Shown one piece after another: positions 41,900 through 51,308 of a stretch of DNA of 64,000 nt. Under the pieces are notes generated by a model. The model did not search any database. It was given only the letters and a program-made list of their open reading frames with translations, and was not told where the DNA came from. The stretch's first letter is position 1. Each line of letters begins with the position of its first letter. Origin of the DNA: Polynucleobacter sp. MWH-Jannik1A5 (GTDB lineage Bacteria; Pseudomonadota; Gammaproteobacteria; Burkholderiales; Burkholderiaceae). A program made the translations under genes and the position numbers. The DNA is taken from the NCBI RefSeq assembly GCF_018881795.1, contig NZ_JACVPQ010000001.1, forward strand, positions 1,469,305 through 1,533,304, in the 5' to 3' direction.

Positions 41900-44800
41900 G
41901 TGAGCGTTTTCACCTCTTTTATTCGAGGGGTAGTTGAGAAGCGCGCGCTCGTCATTTTTGCGTCGATCGTATTGCTTGGCTTAGGAATGCTCAGTTTGAG
42001 TAAGTTGCCAATCCAGCCATATCCAGGCGTTGCACCATTAACGATTCAAGCTATTTCACAGTGGCCCGGAAGAAGTACCACTGAAGTTGAGCAGCAGGTC
42101 ACTATTCCGGTTGAGAATGCTCTGGCAGGTATTCCAGGCTTGCAAGCGTTCCGCTCAGTATCACTTTTCGGTTTATCTGTCGTCACTCTCAAATTTAATG
42201 ACACTGCCGATCCATTTAAGGCGCGCCAAACCTTTTTAGCTAACCTAGCTAATGTTGCTTTTCCACCTGGTGTCACATCCAGCATTAGCCCGGACTCGGA
42301 TGCGACGGGTGAGATCATGCGTTACGAGGTGCGCTCTGAGTATGCATCTTCAACTTTATTGAAGACCTTACAAAACTATGAGATCTATAAAGAGCTTAAG
42401 CAAACCCCGGGTGTAGCTGATGTCTCGTCTTTTGGCGGCAAGGTTCGCCAATATCAAGTCATTGTTAGCCCTGAGAGCCTGCAAGCTAAAGGGGTGTCTG
42501 TTAATCAGTTAATCACTGCTCTAACAAATGCCAATAGCAATACTGGTGGCGGTCTACTGCCAAGTGGTGAGCAACAGTTTGTAGTGCGTGGCGTAGGTCT
42601 TTTGAAGAATATTGATGACATTAAGCAGGTGGTTGTCGCTATTAATAATGGCGTCCCCATTCGGATTGGCGATGTTGCACGGGTAGAGATTGGCAATGCG
42701 CCACGTTTGGGTATGTTCCAGTTCAATGACAATCCTGATTCAGTTGAAGGCATTGTTTACTTACGTCGAGGTGAGAATGCTACTGAAGTATTGGCACGCG
42801 TTCGCAATACTGTTGAAAACATTAATAAACATATTCTTCCGCCAGGAATTGAAGTAAAACCTTTCTACGATCGTCAAGTGCTGCTCGATATCACGATTGG
42901 CACCGTTAAACATACTTTGTTCTTCGGTATCTCGCTGGTATTGGCAGTTCTCTTTTTCTTTCTTGGAAATATTCGTGCAGCGGCTGTTGTAGCTGCAGTG
43001 ATTCCCTTGGCGCTGTGCGTGTCATTTATTCAAATGCATTTGTGGAGCGTGCCAGCCAATTTGATTTCATTGGGTGCGATTGACTTTGGTGTCATCGTTG
43101 ACTCTGCAGTGATTCTGACTGAAAACGTGATGCGTCACCTAGAGGAGGGCGGTAAGCGCCTGAACCAAAGCATTATTCTGGCTACTAGTGAAGTACAGCG
43201 TGCCATGATTTATTCCACTGGCATCATCATCGTGGCCTATTCGCCATTGTTCTTTATGGGTGGTGTAGAGGGAATTATCTTTAAGCCAATGGCTTTCACC
43301 ATGGGCTTTGCCTTGATTGCAGCGATGATTCTGAGTCTGACATTCTTGCCGGCAATGATTTCATTAGTGTTTGGCGAGAATCTACATCACAAACCACCAT
43401 CTTTTATTACCAAGATTTTGGATAGCTACAAGCCATTACTCAGAAGGTGGATGGATCGTCCATTAACCATTTTCTCAGTAGCCGTATTTGTATTGGGTAT
43501 TACTTTATTAAGTATGACTCGCTTAGGCACTGCCTTCTTACCAACCTTGGAAGAAAACAATATTTGGTTGCGGGTAACCCTGCCTAATACGGTTGATCTT
43601 GATTACTCAGTCAAAGTTGCCAACCAATTACGCGAAACCTTTATGAAGCAGCCGGAGATTGAAAAGGTTGCCGCGCAGATTGGCCGTCCAGATGATGGTA
43701 CTGACTCCACCGGTGTATTTAACCAAGAATATGGGCTTTACTTAAAGAGTCCGGACAAGATGCCAAGCGGATCCTCAAAGAAGGATTTGATTGCGCATTT
43801 AGAAATTGAGCTCAATAAGATTCCAGGTATTACCTACAGCTTCTCTCAGTACATCCAAGACAATGTTAACGAAGCTTTATCCGGCGTTAAGGGAGAGAAC
43901 TCCGTCAAGATTTACGGTACCGATCTTGAGGTTCTAGATCAAAAAGCACATGAGGTCATTGATCAGCTCAAAAAGGTTCGTGGTGTAGCGGATGAAGGCA
44001 TTCTGAAAGAGTTAGGTCAGCCGACGCTCAACATTCAGATTGATCGTGATCGTGCAGCACGTTATGGCATTAATGTGAATGATATCCAGACGGTGGTAGC
44101 AAACGCGATTGGTGGCGCTGCTGTAACTAACTTGCTTGAAGATGAAAAAACTTTTGGTATTGCCGTACGCCTCAATGAAGGTAGCCGTAACGACGTTGCT
44201 GATATTGGCCACTTACTAGTTGAGGCACCTGACGGCACCCAGATTCCTTTATCGATGGTGGCTAGTGTTCGTTTAACGGACGGTCCATTCTTTATCTATC
44301 GTGAGGCAGGTAAGCGTTATATCGCGATTAAATTCAGTGTTCGTAATCGTGACTTGGGCAGTGCGGTAGAGGATGCCCAGTTCTTGGTGGAAAAGAACAT
44401 TACCTTGCCGCCTAACTATTCGATTAGCTGGGATGGCCAGTTCAATCAAATGAAGCAAGCGCAGAAGAAGCTGATGTTGATTGTGCCGTTGGCATTGCTA
44501 GGCATCTTCTTATTGCTCGTGAGCGCATTTGGTAATTTCCGCGATGCTTTCATCGTCATGATCAACGTGCCATTTGCTGCCATCGGTGGCGTCATTGCTT
44601 TGCATCTCGCAGGTGAGACTCTCAGTATCTCGGCATTCTTTGGGTTCCTCTCACTATTTGGTATTGCAATCCAGGATGGCGTGATACTAATTTCCTTTAT
44701 CAATAAGACGGCTGCCACCGAACATGATCAGATGAAAGACATCATGGTGGAGGGTGCATCATTGCGGGTTCGTCCAGTATTGATGACTGCGGCGCTTTCA

Positions 44801-44977
44801 GGGCTAGGGCTCTTGCCTGCAGCCTTATCTCATTCGATTGGCTCTGAGGCGCAACGCCCCTTGGCTTTAGTGATTGTGGGTGGTATGGTAACCACCACGA
44901 TCTTGACGCTTTTAGTATTGCCAGTCATTTATGGCTGGTTTAGAGGTCGCGCTTTAACACCAGCAACTAATAGTTAA
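41900..44977 (+). CDS. Heavy-metal RND efflux pump, CusA/CzcA family
   Basis: 1025 residues with 12 membrane helices and two large periplasmic loops. The TM4 motif IDFGVIVDSAVILTEN (near residue 395) marks the HME branch of RND pumps; the Gly of the usual DG-A is Ser here. PGVAPLTIQAISQWPGRSTTEVEQQVTIPVENALAGIPG is the conserved opening loop. Zinc, cobalt, nickel, cadmium or copper are possible substrates; I do not see the Met clusters that would argue for copper/silver. The GTG start at 41900 directly follows the adaptor stop. Confidence 0.92.
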   Translation: MSVFTSFIRGVVEKRALVIFASIVLLGLGMLSLSKLPIQPYPGVAPLTIQAISQWPGRSTTEVEQQVTIPVENALAGIPGLQAFRSVSLFGLSVVTLKFNDTADPFKARQTFLANLANVAFPPGVTSSISPDSDATGEIMRYEVRSEYASSTLLKTLQNYEIYKELKQTPGVADVSSFGGKVRQYQVIVSPESLQAKGVSVNQLITALTNANSNTGGGLLPSGEQQFVVRGVGLLKNIDDIKQVVVAINNGVPIRIGDVARVEIGNAPRLGMFQFNDNPDSVEGIVYLRRGENATEVLARVRNTVENINKHILPPGIEVKPFYDRQVLLDITIGTVKHTLFFGISLVLAVLFFFLGNIRAAAVVAAVIPLALCVSFIQMHLWSVPANLISLGAIDFGVIVDSAVILTENVMRHLEEGGKRLNQSIILATSEVQRAMIYSTGIIIVAYSPLFFMGGVEGIIFKPMAFTMGFALIAAMILSLTFLPAMISLVFGENLHHKPPSFITKILDSYKPLLRRWMDRPLTIFSVAVFVLGITLLSMTRLGTAFLPTLEENNIWLRVTLPNTVDLDYSVKVANQLRETFMKQPEIEKVAAQIGRPDDGTDSTGVFNQEYGLYLKSPDKMPSGSSKKDLIAHLEIELNKIPGITYSFSQYIQDNVNEALSGVKGENSVKIYGTDLEVLDQKAHEVIDQLKKVRGVADEGILKELGQPTLNIQIDRDRAARYGINVNDIQTVVANAIGGAAVTNLLEDEKTFGIAVRLNEGSRNDVADIGHLLVEAPDGTQIPLSMVASVRLTDGPFFIYREAGKRYIAIKFSVRNRDLGSAVEDAQFLVEKNITLPPNYSISWDGQFNQMKQAQKKLMLIVPLALLGIFLLLVSAFGNFRDAFIVMINVPFAAIGGVIALHLAGETLSISAFFGFLSLFGIAIQDGVILISFINKTAATEHDQMKDIMVEGASLRVRPVLMTAALSGLGLLPAALSHSIGSEAQRPLALVIVGGMVTTTILTLLVLPVIYGWFRGRALTPATNS

Positions 44978-45016
44978 TCACCTGATTTAATAGCCAATAG
45001 AAAGAACTTAATAGTC

Positions 45017-45811
45017 ATGAGCAATCGTCAACCGCACATCTTGGTCTCCAATGATGATGGCTATTTAGCTCCCGGATTATTGGCTCTAGTAAACGCAGTG
45101 CGTCCCTTGGGTCGTATTACGGTGATCGCTCCCGAGCAAAACCATAGTGGCGCATCAAATTCATTAACACTCTCAAGACCGCTCTCGATTCATCGAGTGG
45201 CTGGTGGCGAACGCGATGGATTTTTCTTTATCAATGGCACGCCGACCGATTGTGTGCACGTTGCCATGACTGGTTTCTTAGATGAAAAGCCTGACTTGGT
45301 GATCTCTGGCATTAATCAAGGCGAGAACATGGGTGAAGATACGCTTTACTCTGGGACAGTAGCTGCTGCCGTTGAAGGTGTGATGTTTGGAGTGCCCGGC
45401 ATTGCTTTCTCACAAATTGATCGTGGCTGGAATCGCATTGAAGACGCCGCTAAAGCAGCGCACGATGTAGTGGCGCAAATGCTGGTGTCTGCCTTAAGCA
45501 AGAATCATGCTGATGGCGTAGCAACACTGCTTAACGTCAATATTCCCAATCGTCCTTACGCCGATCTTTATCGCTGGCGCGTAACTCGCCTGGGCAATCG
45601 CCATCATTCACAGCCAGTAGTGGTGCAAGATAGCCCTCGTGGCGACAAGATTTACTGGATTGGTGCGGCAGGTGATGTCAAAGAGGGCTCCGAAGGCACA
45701 GACTTTCATGCGATTGCCGAAGGATGCATTTCCATCACGCCAATGCAATTGGATTTAACGCACCATGCTCGCTTAGCAGCAATGCGCGCAAATGGATGGG
45801 ATCGCGGTTGA
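45017..45811 (+). CDS. surE: 5'-nucleotidase SurE
   Basis: 264 residues. The N-terminal metal site [13 protein letters not shown] (Asp-Asp), the segment [15 protein letters not shown], and [24 protein letters not shown] are diagnostic. SurE is a divalent-metal phosphatase that hydrolyses nucleoside monophosphates and is linked to stress survival. It is the first gene of surE-pcm-nlpD, and its stop overlaps pcm. Confidence 0.96.
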   Translation: MSNRQPHILVSNDDGYLAPGLLALVNAVRPLGRITVIAPEQNHSGASNSLTLSRPLSIHRVAGGERDGFFFINGTPTDCVHVAMTGFLDEKPDLVISGINQGENMGEDTLYSGTVAAAVEGVMFGVPGIAFSQIDRGWNRIEDAAKAAHDVVAQMLVSALSKNHADGVATLLNVNIPNRPYADLYRWRVTRLGNRHHSQPVVVQDSPRGDKIYWIGAAGDVKEGSEGTDFHAIAEGCISITPMQLDLTHHARLAAMRANGWDRG

Positions 45812-46464
45812 AGGCTCCAACAGAACGCTTTGCTGCGTATCGGCAAGCGCTAGCTGCAAAAGTGCATGCTGGTGGCGTAAAGCACGGCAAAACTTTAGAG
45901 GCGATTGCCACCGTTCCAAGGCATGCATTTATGGATGCAGGTCTACATGCGCAAGCTTATGAAGATACGGCCTTACCTATCGGTCATGAGCAAACTATCT
46001 CAAAGCCATCCGTAGTAGCGCGCATGATTGAACTACTTCATAAGCCTAAGCACAAACTAGGCAAAGTTCTAGAGATTGGAACTGGTTGTGGTTATCAAGC
46101 GGCAGTTCTCAGTTTGCTAGCGGATGAGGTTTACTCAATTGAGCGTATACGCCCATTGCATGACATGGCTAGAGCTAAGTTACGCCCATTTCGGATTAAT
46201 AATTTGCGTCTGATTTATGGTGATGGCATCTTAGGTTTGCCCCAAGCCGCACCATTTGATGGGATCATCTTGGCGGCTGCAGGCTTAGGGATTCCGGATG
46301 CCTTATTGGACCAACTCTCGATTGGCGGTCGTCTGGTTGCCCCAGTTGCTAAAAATGACAAAGAACAGCAGTTGGTGATGGTGGAGAGGATGAGCTCCCA
46401 GCGCTACCAAAGAACTGTGCTGGACGAGGTCTTTTTTGTCCCCTTACAATCAGGGGTAGTATAA
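45796..46464 (+). CDS. pcm: Protein-L-isoaspartate O-methyltransferase
   Basis: About 222 residues from ATG 45796; TTG 45808, which overlaps the surE stop as TTGA, gives 218. The frame is open further upstream but homology begins here. Motif I of the SAM-binding fold is [51 protein letters not shown] precedes it, as usual. The enzyme methylates isoaspartyl residues to repair aged proteins. It is coupled to surE. Confidence 0.94.
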   Translation: MGSRLKAPTERFAAYRQALAAKVHAGGVKHGKTLEAIATVPRHAFMDAGLHAQAYEDTALPIGHEQTISKPSVVARMIELLHKPKHKLGKVLEIGTGCGYQAAVLSLLADEVYSIERIRPLHDMARAKLRPFRINNLRLIYGDGILGLPQAAPFDGIILAAAGLGIPDALLDQLSIGGRLVAPVAKNDKEQQLVMVERMSSQRYQRTVLDEVFFVPLQSGVV

Positions 46465-46501
46465 GTTTTATGATGAATTCAACAATTCAGAACCTAATTT
46501 A

Positions 46502-47266
46502 ATGTCACGTACCTTATTGAAGTCTTCCCTTATTGCGCTCATGACCACATCATTGGTATTGGTTGTGGGTTGCAGTACTGTGCCACGCGCTAAACCTGCC
46601 AGCGTCACAGATCGTAGTGCTGGCACTACTGAGCCTACGCCGCCTGGTTACTACCGTGTGAAAAAAGGGGATACCTTAGCGCGTATTGCTTTGGATCATG
46701 GCCAAGCTCCGCGCGATGTCACTCAGTGGAATAAAGCAGTCAACCCTAACTTCAACCCTAATGTGATTGAAGTGGGTGATTTGATTTTGATTAAAGCGCC
46801 TGCAGGTTCTAAGCCGGCACGTGTTGCGGATAAGAAGCCGGTAGCAGATAAATCAGATTCACCTGCAGCTACTCCAGAGCCAGCAAAAGCTGAAGTGGTG
46901 GCTGAGCCAGGCATTCGTTTATCTTGGCCCGCAAAGGGCAAGGTCATCGCTGAATTTAGTGAGACCAATAAAGGGATTGATATTGCCGGGAAGGTTGGCG
47001 AACCTGTGCTTGCAGCATCTGACGGTAAGGTGGTCTACGCCGGAAATAGCTTGCGTGGTTATGGCAATTTAGTCATTGTTAAACATGACAACACTTATCT
47101 CACTGCTTATGCTCACAATAGCAAGCTCTTGGTAAAAGAAGGTGATTCTGTGCGTAAGGGTCAGAGGATTGCCGAGATGGGCGATACAGATGCCAATGCA
47201 ATCAAGTTGCACTTTGAGTTACGCGTTAACGGAAAACCAGTTAATCCAACGCCGTATCTGCAGTAA
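46502..47266 (+). CDS. nlpD: NlpD-type lipoprotein, LysM plus degenerate LytM (M23) domain
   Basis: 254 residues. The lipobox is VVGC (Cys24). A LysM domain spans about 52-98 (YYRVKKGDTLARIALDHG onward), and an M23 domain spans about 140-254. The metal-binding His of active M23 enzymes are replaced (NKGIDIAG and KLHFELR), as in E. coli NlpD, so the domain should activate a cell-wall amidase rather than cut peptidoglycan itself. It follows pcm by 37 bases. The gene usually found downstream of nlpD in this lineage, rpoS, is absent. Confidence 0.92.
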   Translation: MSRTLLKSSLIALMTTSLVLVVGCSTVPRAKPASVTDRSAGTTEPTPPGYYRVKKGDTLARIALDHGQAPRDVTQWNKAVNPNFNPNVIEVGDLILIKAPAGSKPARVADKKPVADKSDSPAATPEPAKAEVVAEPGIRLSWPAKGKVIAEFSETNKGIDIAGKVGEPVLAASDGKVVYAGNSLRGYGNLVIVKHDNTYLTAYAHNSKLLVKEGDSVRKGQRIAEMGDTDANAIKLHFELRVNGKPVNPTPYLQ

Positions 47267-47283
47267 CGTTGCCTTAAGTAAGT

Positions 47284-48105
47284 ATGGCGACCGTTCTCGT
47301 ATTCGATATTGAAACCATTCCTGATGTAGCGGGATTGCGTCGTCTGGAAGATTTTCCAGAATCTATGAGCGATACCGAAGTAGCTAGCAAGGCCATGGCT
47401 GATCGTGCCGCTAAAACTGGCAGTGAATTTCTGCCTCTATTCCTACAAAAGATTGTGGCTATATCTTGCGTGATTCGCAGAACCACCAAAGAAGGTTTGC
47501 CACAAATTAAAGTTGGTACCTTAGGCACCCCACAAGATGATGAAAAGGTTTTGGTGCAAGCCTTCTTTGATCTGATTGAAAAATACACACCGCAATTGGT
47601 TTCATGGAATGGCAGTGGCTTTGACTTGCCTGTATTGCACTATCGCGCTCTGGCGAATCATATTCAAGCACCGCGTTATTGGGAGATGGGCGAGAGCCAA
47701 GAGTCAGATAGCCGTGAATTTAAGTGGAATAACTACATTAGTCGTTATCACATGCGTCATCTCGATATGATGGATCTCTTGGCTAAATTTAATGGTCGCG
47801 CCAATGCGCCTCTCGATGGCTTGGCTAAGCTCTGCGGCTTTCCGGGCAAGATGGGTATGGATGGCAGTCAAGTGTGGCCCGCTTACCAAGATGGCAAGAT
47901 TAATGACATTCGTCGTTACTGTGAGACTGATGTGGTCAACACTTATCTCATGTACTGTCGGTTTCAGTTGCTACGTGGTGGCTTTTCTCTTGAGGAGTAC
48001 CAAGAAGAGATTGAGTTTGTAAAAGCCTACCTAGAAAAAGAAGCTAAAGAGCCCAATGGTGCTCAGTGGCAAGAATATCTCCAGGGTTTTTCTGCGGATG
48101 CGTAG
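47284..48105 (+). CDS. PolB-type 3'-5' exonuclease (predicted)
   Basis: 273 residues. The N-terminal MATVLVFDIETIPDVAGLRRL contains the DEDD ExoI motif (Asp-Ile-Glu). The later LVSWNGSGFDLPVLHYRAL holds the ExoII Asp, and RRYCETDVVNTYLMYCRFQL holds the ExoIII Asp. The family resembles the proofreading domain of B-family polymerases but has no polymerase domain. Its role is probably in DNA repair. Its stop overlaps the rlmD start (ATGCGTAG). Confidence 0.9.
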   Translation: MATVLVFDIETIPDVAGLRRLEDFPESMSDTEVASKAMADRAAKTGSEFLPLFLQKIVAISCVIRRTTKEGLPQIKVGTLGTPQDDEKVLVQAFFDLIEKYTPQLVSWNGSGFDLPVLHYRALANHIQAPRYWEMGESQESDSREFKWNNYISRYHMRHLDMMDLLAKFNGRANAPLDGLAKLCGFPGKMGMDGSQVWPAYQDGKINDIRRYCETDVVNTYLMYCRFQLLRGGFSLEEYQEEIEFVKAYLEKEAKEPNGAQWQEYLQGFSADA

Positions 48106-49525
48106 AGGGGATAAGCCAGTCAATATTGAGGTGACTGAGCCAATTAAAGTCGAAGCCTTGGATCTAGACGCCCAAGGCATTGCACGCTTAGCACCTAATG
48201 AGGAAGAGGCTGCCCAAGGTCAAAGTGGCAAAGTCATCTTTATTAAAGGTGCATTGCCAACCGAGTTGGTGACTTACACGATTACTAGTGATAAATCCCG
48301 GTTTAGCAAAGCTAAAGTGCGCGATATTCTGAAGCCTGCAGTGTTTAGGGCTGAGCCCAAATGTCAGGCCTTCGGTGTCTGCGGTGGCTGCACCATGCAG
48401 CATTTAGACATTCGTGCACAAGTTGCCATGAAGCAGCGCGTGCTTGAAGATGATCTACAACACATTGCCAAGGTAAGGCCCGGAGAAATCTTGCGCCCGA
48501 TGGGTGGGCCTACTTGGGAATACCGTCATCGTGCACGCCTCAGCGCCGTTAATCGCTCTATCAAAAAAGGCACTGTACTCATTGGCTTTCATGAAGGCAA
48601 GAGTGGCTATGTTGCTGACATGCTTGCGTGCGAGATTTTGCCAAAGCACGTATCTGACTTATTGCCAGAGATGCGCAAATTGGTGATGGGTTTGTCCATC
48701 GTCGACCGTATGCCACAAATTGAAATTGCCGTTGGCGAGCCTGAAGATGCGCAATCAGAAGATCCTAAAAAATCAAAACCAGTTACCGCATTGGTGTTTC
48801 GTAATCTCAAGCCCCTGACGGCTGATGATGAGCAATTGCTGAGAGTATTTGCCGATCAGCATCAGGTCTGGATATGGTTGCAGCCTAAAGGGATTGAGAC
48901 GGTAGCGCCGTTTTATCCTGAGAGTGGCAAGCTTTGCTACCGCCTGCCTGAGTTTGAAATCGAGATGCCATTTAAGCCGGCAGATTTCACGCAGGTTAAT
49001 CATATGATGAATCGCGCATTAGTCAGTAGGGCGATTCGCTTGCTTGAAGTAAAGCCAACGGATCGTGTGCTCGATTTATTTTGTGGGATTGGTAATTTCA
49101 CATTACCGCTGGCCAGAAAGGCAAAACAAGTTTTAGGTATCGAAGGTTTGGCAAGCTTAACCACAAGAGCAAAAGCTAATGCGGAACATAACGGCTTGGC
49201 TGACAAGGCAAGTTTCATGCAAAGTGATTTATTTGAAGTGACGCCAGAAACGATTGCATCCTGGGGAAAAGCAGAGCGCTGGCTAATGGATCCACCGCGA
49301 GAAGGCGCGATGGAGATTTGCAAGGCGTTAGCTGAATTACACCTTCAGCAAAGTGACTTGCTCCCTCAGCGTATTGTGTACGTCTCCTGTAACCCCAAAA
49401 CCTTGGCAAGAGATGTTGAGATCCTGTGCCATCAAGCGGGCTACTCCTTGAGTAGTGCAGGGATTATTAATATGTTCCCTCACACCTCACATGTGGAGTC
49501 CATGGCGGTTTTTGATCGGCTGTAG
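48098..49525 (+). CDS. rlmD: 23S rRNA (uracil-1939-C5)-methyltransferase RlmD
   Basis: About 475 residues from ATG 48098, which overlaps the exonuclease stop by 8 bases. A TRAM domain starts the protein (about 8-70). The iron-sulfur cysteines Cys89, Cys95 and Cys98 are in CQAFGVCGGC, with a fourth in LACEILPKHV. SAM motif I is VLDLFCGIGNFTLPLA, and the catalytic Cys is in VYVSCNPKTLARD. This is RlmD/RumA, which makes m5U1939 in 23S rRNA. It is the last gene of the surE-to-rlmD run. Confidence 0.95.
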   Translation: MRRGDKPVNIEVTEPIKVEALDLDAQGIARLAPNEEEAAQGQSGKVIFIKGALPTELVTYTITSDKSRFSKAKVRDILKPAVFRAEPKCQAFGVCGGCTMQHLDIRAQVAMKQRVLEDDLQHIAKVRPGEILRPMGGPTWEYRHRARLSAVNRSIKKGTVLIGFHEGKSGYVADMLACEILPKHVSDLLPEMRKLVMGLSIVDRMPQIEIAVGEPEDAQSEDPKKSKPVTALVFRNLKPLTADDEQLLRVFADQHQVWIWLQPKGIETVAPFYPESGKLCYRLPEFEIEMPFKPADFTQVNHMMNRALVSRAIRLLEVKPTDRVLDLFCGIGNFTLPLARKAKQVLGIEGLASLTTRAKANAEHNGLADKASFMQSDLFEVTPETIASWGKAERWLMDPPREGAMEICKALAELHLQQSDLLPQRIVYVSCNPKTLARDVEILCHQAGYSLSSAGIINMFPHTSHVESMAVFDRL

Positions 49526-49705
49526 TGACCAAAATCGCTCATTGAGCAGTATTTTCCCAATAAGCCAGCTGGGATTGCCCCAATTTAGTGCGTAGAGCCT
49601 AAATCCAGTGCGCCTGGTAAATGCTTCAACCCAACCTAAGAGTAGATTGAGTCTGTGCAGTGATGCTTAGCTGCCAAACCCGTAAATTACTTTTGGGAGC
49701 CTGTC

Positions 49706-49786
49706 ATGAAAGCCTCAGATAGTTTTGCCCTCTTATTGATTTTGATGGCGCTGTCTTACGCAGTGAGCATGTTTGTAGCTGTTTAG
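49706..49786 (+). CDS. Possible 26-residue single-pass membrane peptide
   Basis: The frame MKASDSFALLLILMALSYAV plus six more residues is preceded by GGGAGC 5 bases upstream of the ATG. Nearly the whole sequence could be one membrane helix. Short hydrophobic peptides of this kind are common and seldom annotated. The case rests on the ribosome binding site and composition; it may be a chance frame. Confidence 0.33.
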   Translation: MKASDSFALLLILMALSYAVSMFVAV

Positions 49787-49829
49787 TTTCTAGTCGCAAG
49801 CAATTCACACGAAGCTTATTTTGTAGCAA

Positions 49830-49854
49830 ATAAAAAGGCGCCCGCAGGCGCCTT
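49830..49854 (-). terminator. Rho-independent terminator after the Bax inhibitor-like gene
   Basis: On the minus strand AAGGCGCC, loop TGCG, GGCGCCTT followed by TTTATTTG. The 8-bp GC-rich stem lies about 33 bases beyond the stop codon. Confidence 0.9.
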
Positions 49855-49887
49855 CAGAGAACGTCACACTTCAGTTCCAAGTATTAC

Positions 49888-50589
49888 TTAATCTCTATTA
49901 CCGCCAACAATACCCAAGAGGGCAAGTAAGTTGGTAAAGACGTTATACACATCCAAGTAAATAGCTAATGTAGCCATGATGTAGTTGGTCTCGCCGCCGT
50001 TGATTACGCGCTGTACATCAACCAAGATAAAGGCTGAGAAGATTGCGATAGCTAGAACCATCACAGTCAGCATCAAAGCAGGTAACTGCAGCCAGATGTT
50101 TGCCAATGAAGCAACGATCAAGAGCAGCACGCCAACCATGAGCCACTTGCCCATACCAGCAAAGTCGCTCTTGCTGACAGTTGCAATGGTTGCCATGGTG
50201 GCGAAGATTGCAGCAGTGCCGCCGAATGACAACATGATGAGAGTCGCGCCATTGCTATAGCTGTTCAGTGTGTAGCCAACTAAGCGGGACATCATGATGC
50301 CCATGAAGAAGGTAAAGCCCAGGAGTAGAAGAACGCCTACACCAGTGTCTTTATTCTTTTCAATTGCCCAGAAGAAACCAAAGGCAACTGCCATGAACAC
50401 GATAAAGCCGATAAATGGACTGCCTGAGAAGAAATCCAATCCCATGGCAACACCGAGCCAGGCGCCAATGACAGTAGGCACCATGGATAGCGCTAAAAGC
50501 GCATAAGTATTGCGAAGTACGCGGTTGCGTACCTGGACGGTACTAATTGAGCCGGTTTGGCCAAAGCCGTAAGAGTTCAGATCACTCAT
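49888..50589 (-). CDS. Bax inhibitor-1/YccA family membrane protein
   Basis: 233 residues from the ATG at 50589, preceded by GAAGGAG on the minus strand; the open frame extends upstream but homology begins at MSDLNSYGFG. About seven membrane helices. RNTYALLALSMVPTVIGAWLGVAMG near the N-terminus and the C-terminal segment LAIYLDVYNVFTNLLALLGI mark the family. E. coli homologue YccA modulates FtsH; others may conduct calcium or protons. The exact role here is unknown. Confidence 0.9.
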   Translation of the reverse strand: MSDLNSYGFGQTGSISTVQVRNRVLRNTYALLALSMVPTVIGAWLGVAMGLDFFSGSPFIGFIVFMAVAFGFFWAIEKNKDTGVGVLLLLGFTFFMGIMMSRLVGYTLNSYSNGATLIMLSFGGTAAIFATMATIATVSKSDFAGMGKWLMVGVLLLIVASLANIWLQLPALMLTVMVLAIAIFSAFILVDVQRVINGGETNYIMATLAIYLDVYNVFTNLLALLGIVGGNRD

Positions 50590-50769
50590 ATTGACTCCTT
50601 CTTTTTTCATAGTTATTACAAGAGCCCATATAGGGCTGTTGACAGTAAGTATAGACAAAACACCTAAATTTCAAGCCCCCTTATGAAAGACCTACAAATT
50701 AAAGGCTTATGCCCTGTAAATTCAAGGGCTTAGCCCTACAGACATAGGGGTAAATACGGTCAGGCAATG

Positions 50770-50775
50770 TATAAT
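50770..50775 (+). promoter_or_regulatory. Probable -10 element of the ndk promoter
   Basis: A perfect TATAAT lies 76 bases upstream of the ndk start in an otherwise non-coding stretch. A convincing -35 hexamer is not visible. Just upstream is a palindrome AGGGCTTAGCCCT (50725-50737) that could be an operator or a hairpin. Confidence 0.5.
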
Positions 50776-50851
50776 TCGGGGGTCGCTGGAGTGGGGTGGC
50801 TTATGAGCCCCAAGCTGGCAAATACCTTTGAAATCACTATTGGAGTCTTGA

Positions 50852-51277
50852 ATGGCAATTGAACGCACCCTTTCTATTATCAAACCTGATGCTGTCGCTA
50901 AAAACGTCATCGGCAAAATCTATGACCGTTTCGAATCTGCTGGTTTGAAGATTGTTGCTTCCAGAATGGCGCATTTGTCACAAAACGAAGCTGAGCAGTT
51001 CTATGGCGTTCACAAAGATCGTCCTTTCTTCAAAGACTTGGTGAGCTTCATGATCTCTGGTCCTGTCATGATTCAAGTTTTGCAAGGTGAAGGCGCTATT
51101 GCTAAGAATCGCGACTTGATGGGCGCGACTGATCCTAAGAAAGCAGAAAAAGGCACAATCCGTGCTGATTTTGCTGACAGCATTGATGCAAATGCTGTTC
51201 ACGGTTCTGACGCTCCTGAAACAGCTGCTGTGGAAGTTGCATTCTTCTTCCCCGGCATGAATGTTTTCAATCGTTAA
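50852..51277 (+). CDS. ndk: Nucleoside diphosphate kinase
   Basis: 141 residues, the usual length. [15 protein letters not shown] opens the protein and the phosphorylated His117 is in [12 protein letters not shown]. The enzyme equilibrates nucleoside triphosphates. It is preceded by a TATAAT and begins a long run of housekeeping genes (ndk-rlmN-ispG-hisS-yfgM-bamB-der). Confidence 0.97.
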   Translation: MAIERTLSIIKPDAVAKNVIGKIYDRFESAGLKIVASRMAHLSQNEAEQFYGVHKDRPFFKDLVSFMISGPVMIQVLQGEGAIAKNRDLMGATDPKKAEKGTIRADFADSIDANAVHGSDAPETAAVEVAFFFPGMNVFNR

Positions 51278-51308
51278 TCAGTAACCTATTTAACTATAAG
51301 TAGGCGCA

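Larger units (their letters stand above)
49526..49887. other. Intergenic region between rlmD and the Bax inhibitor-like gene
   Basis: About 360 bases. It holds a possible 26-codon membrane peptide (49706-49786) and the minus-strand terminator near 49835. The remaining 180 bases after rlmD show no gene or RNA I can recognise. Confidence 0.5.

Noticed and set aside
46502..47266. Missing zinc ligands in the NlpD LytM domain
   Set aside because: E. coli NlpD has the same replacements and acts as an amidase activator, so this is diagnostic rather than novel.
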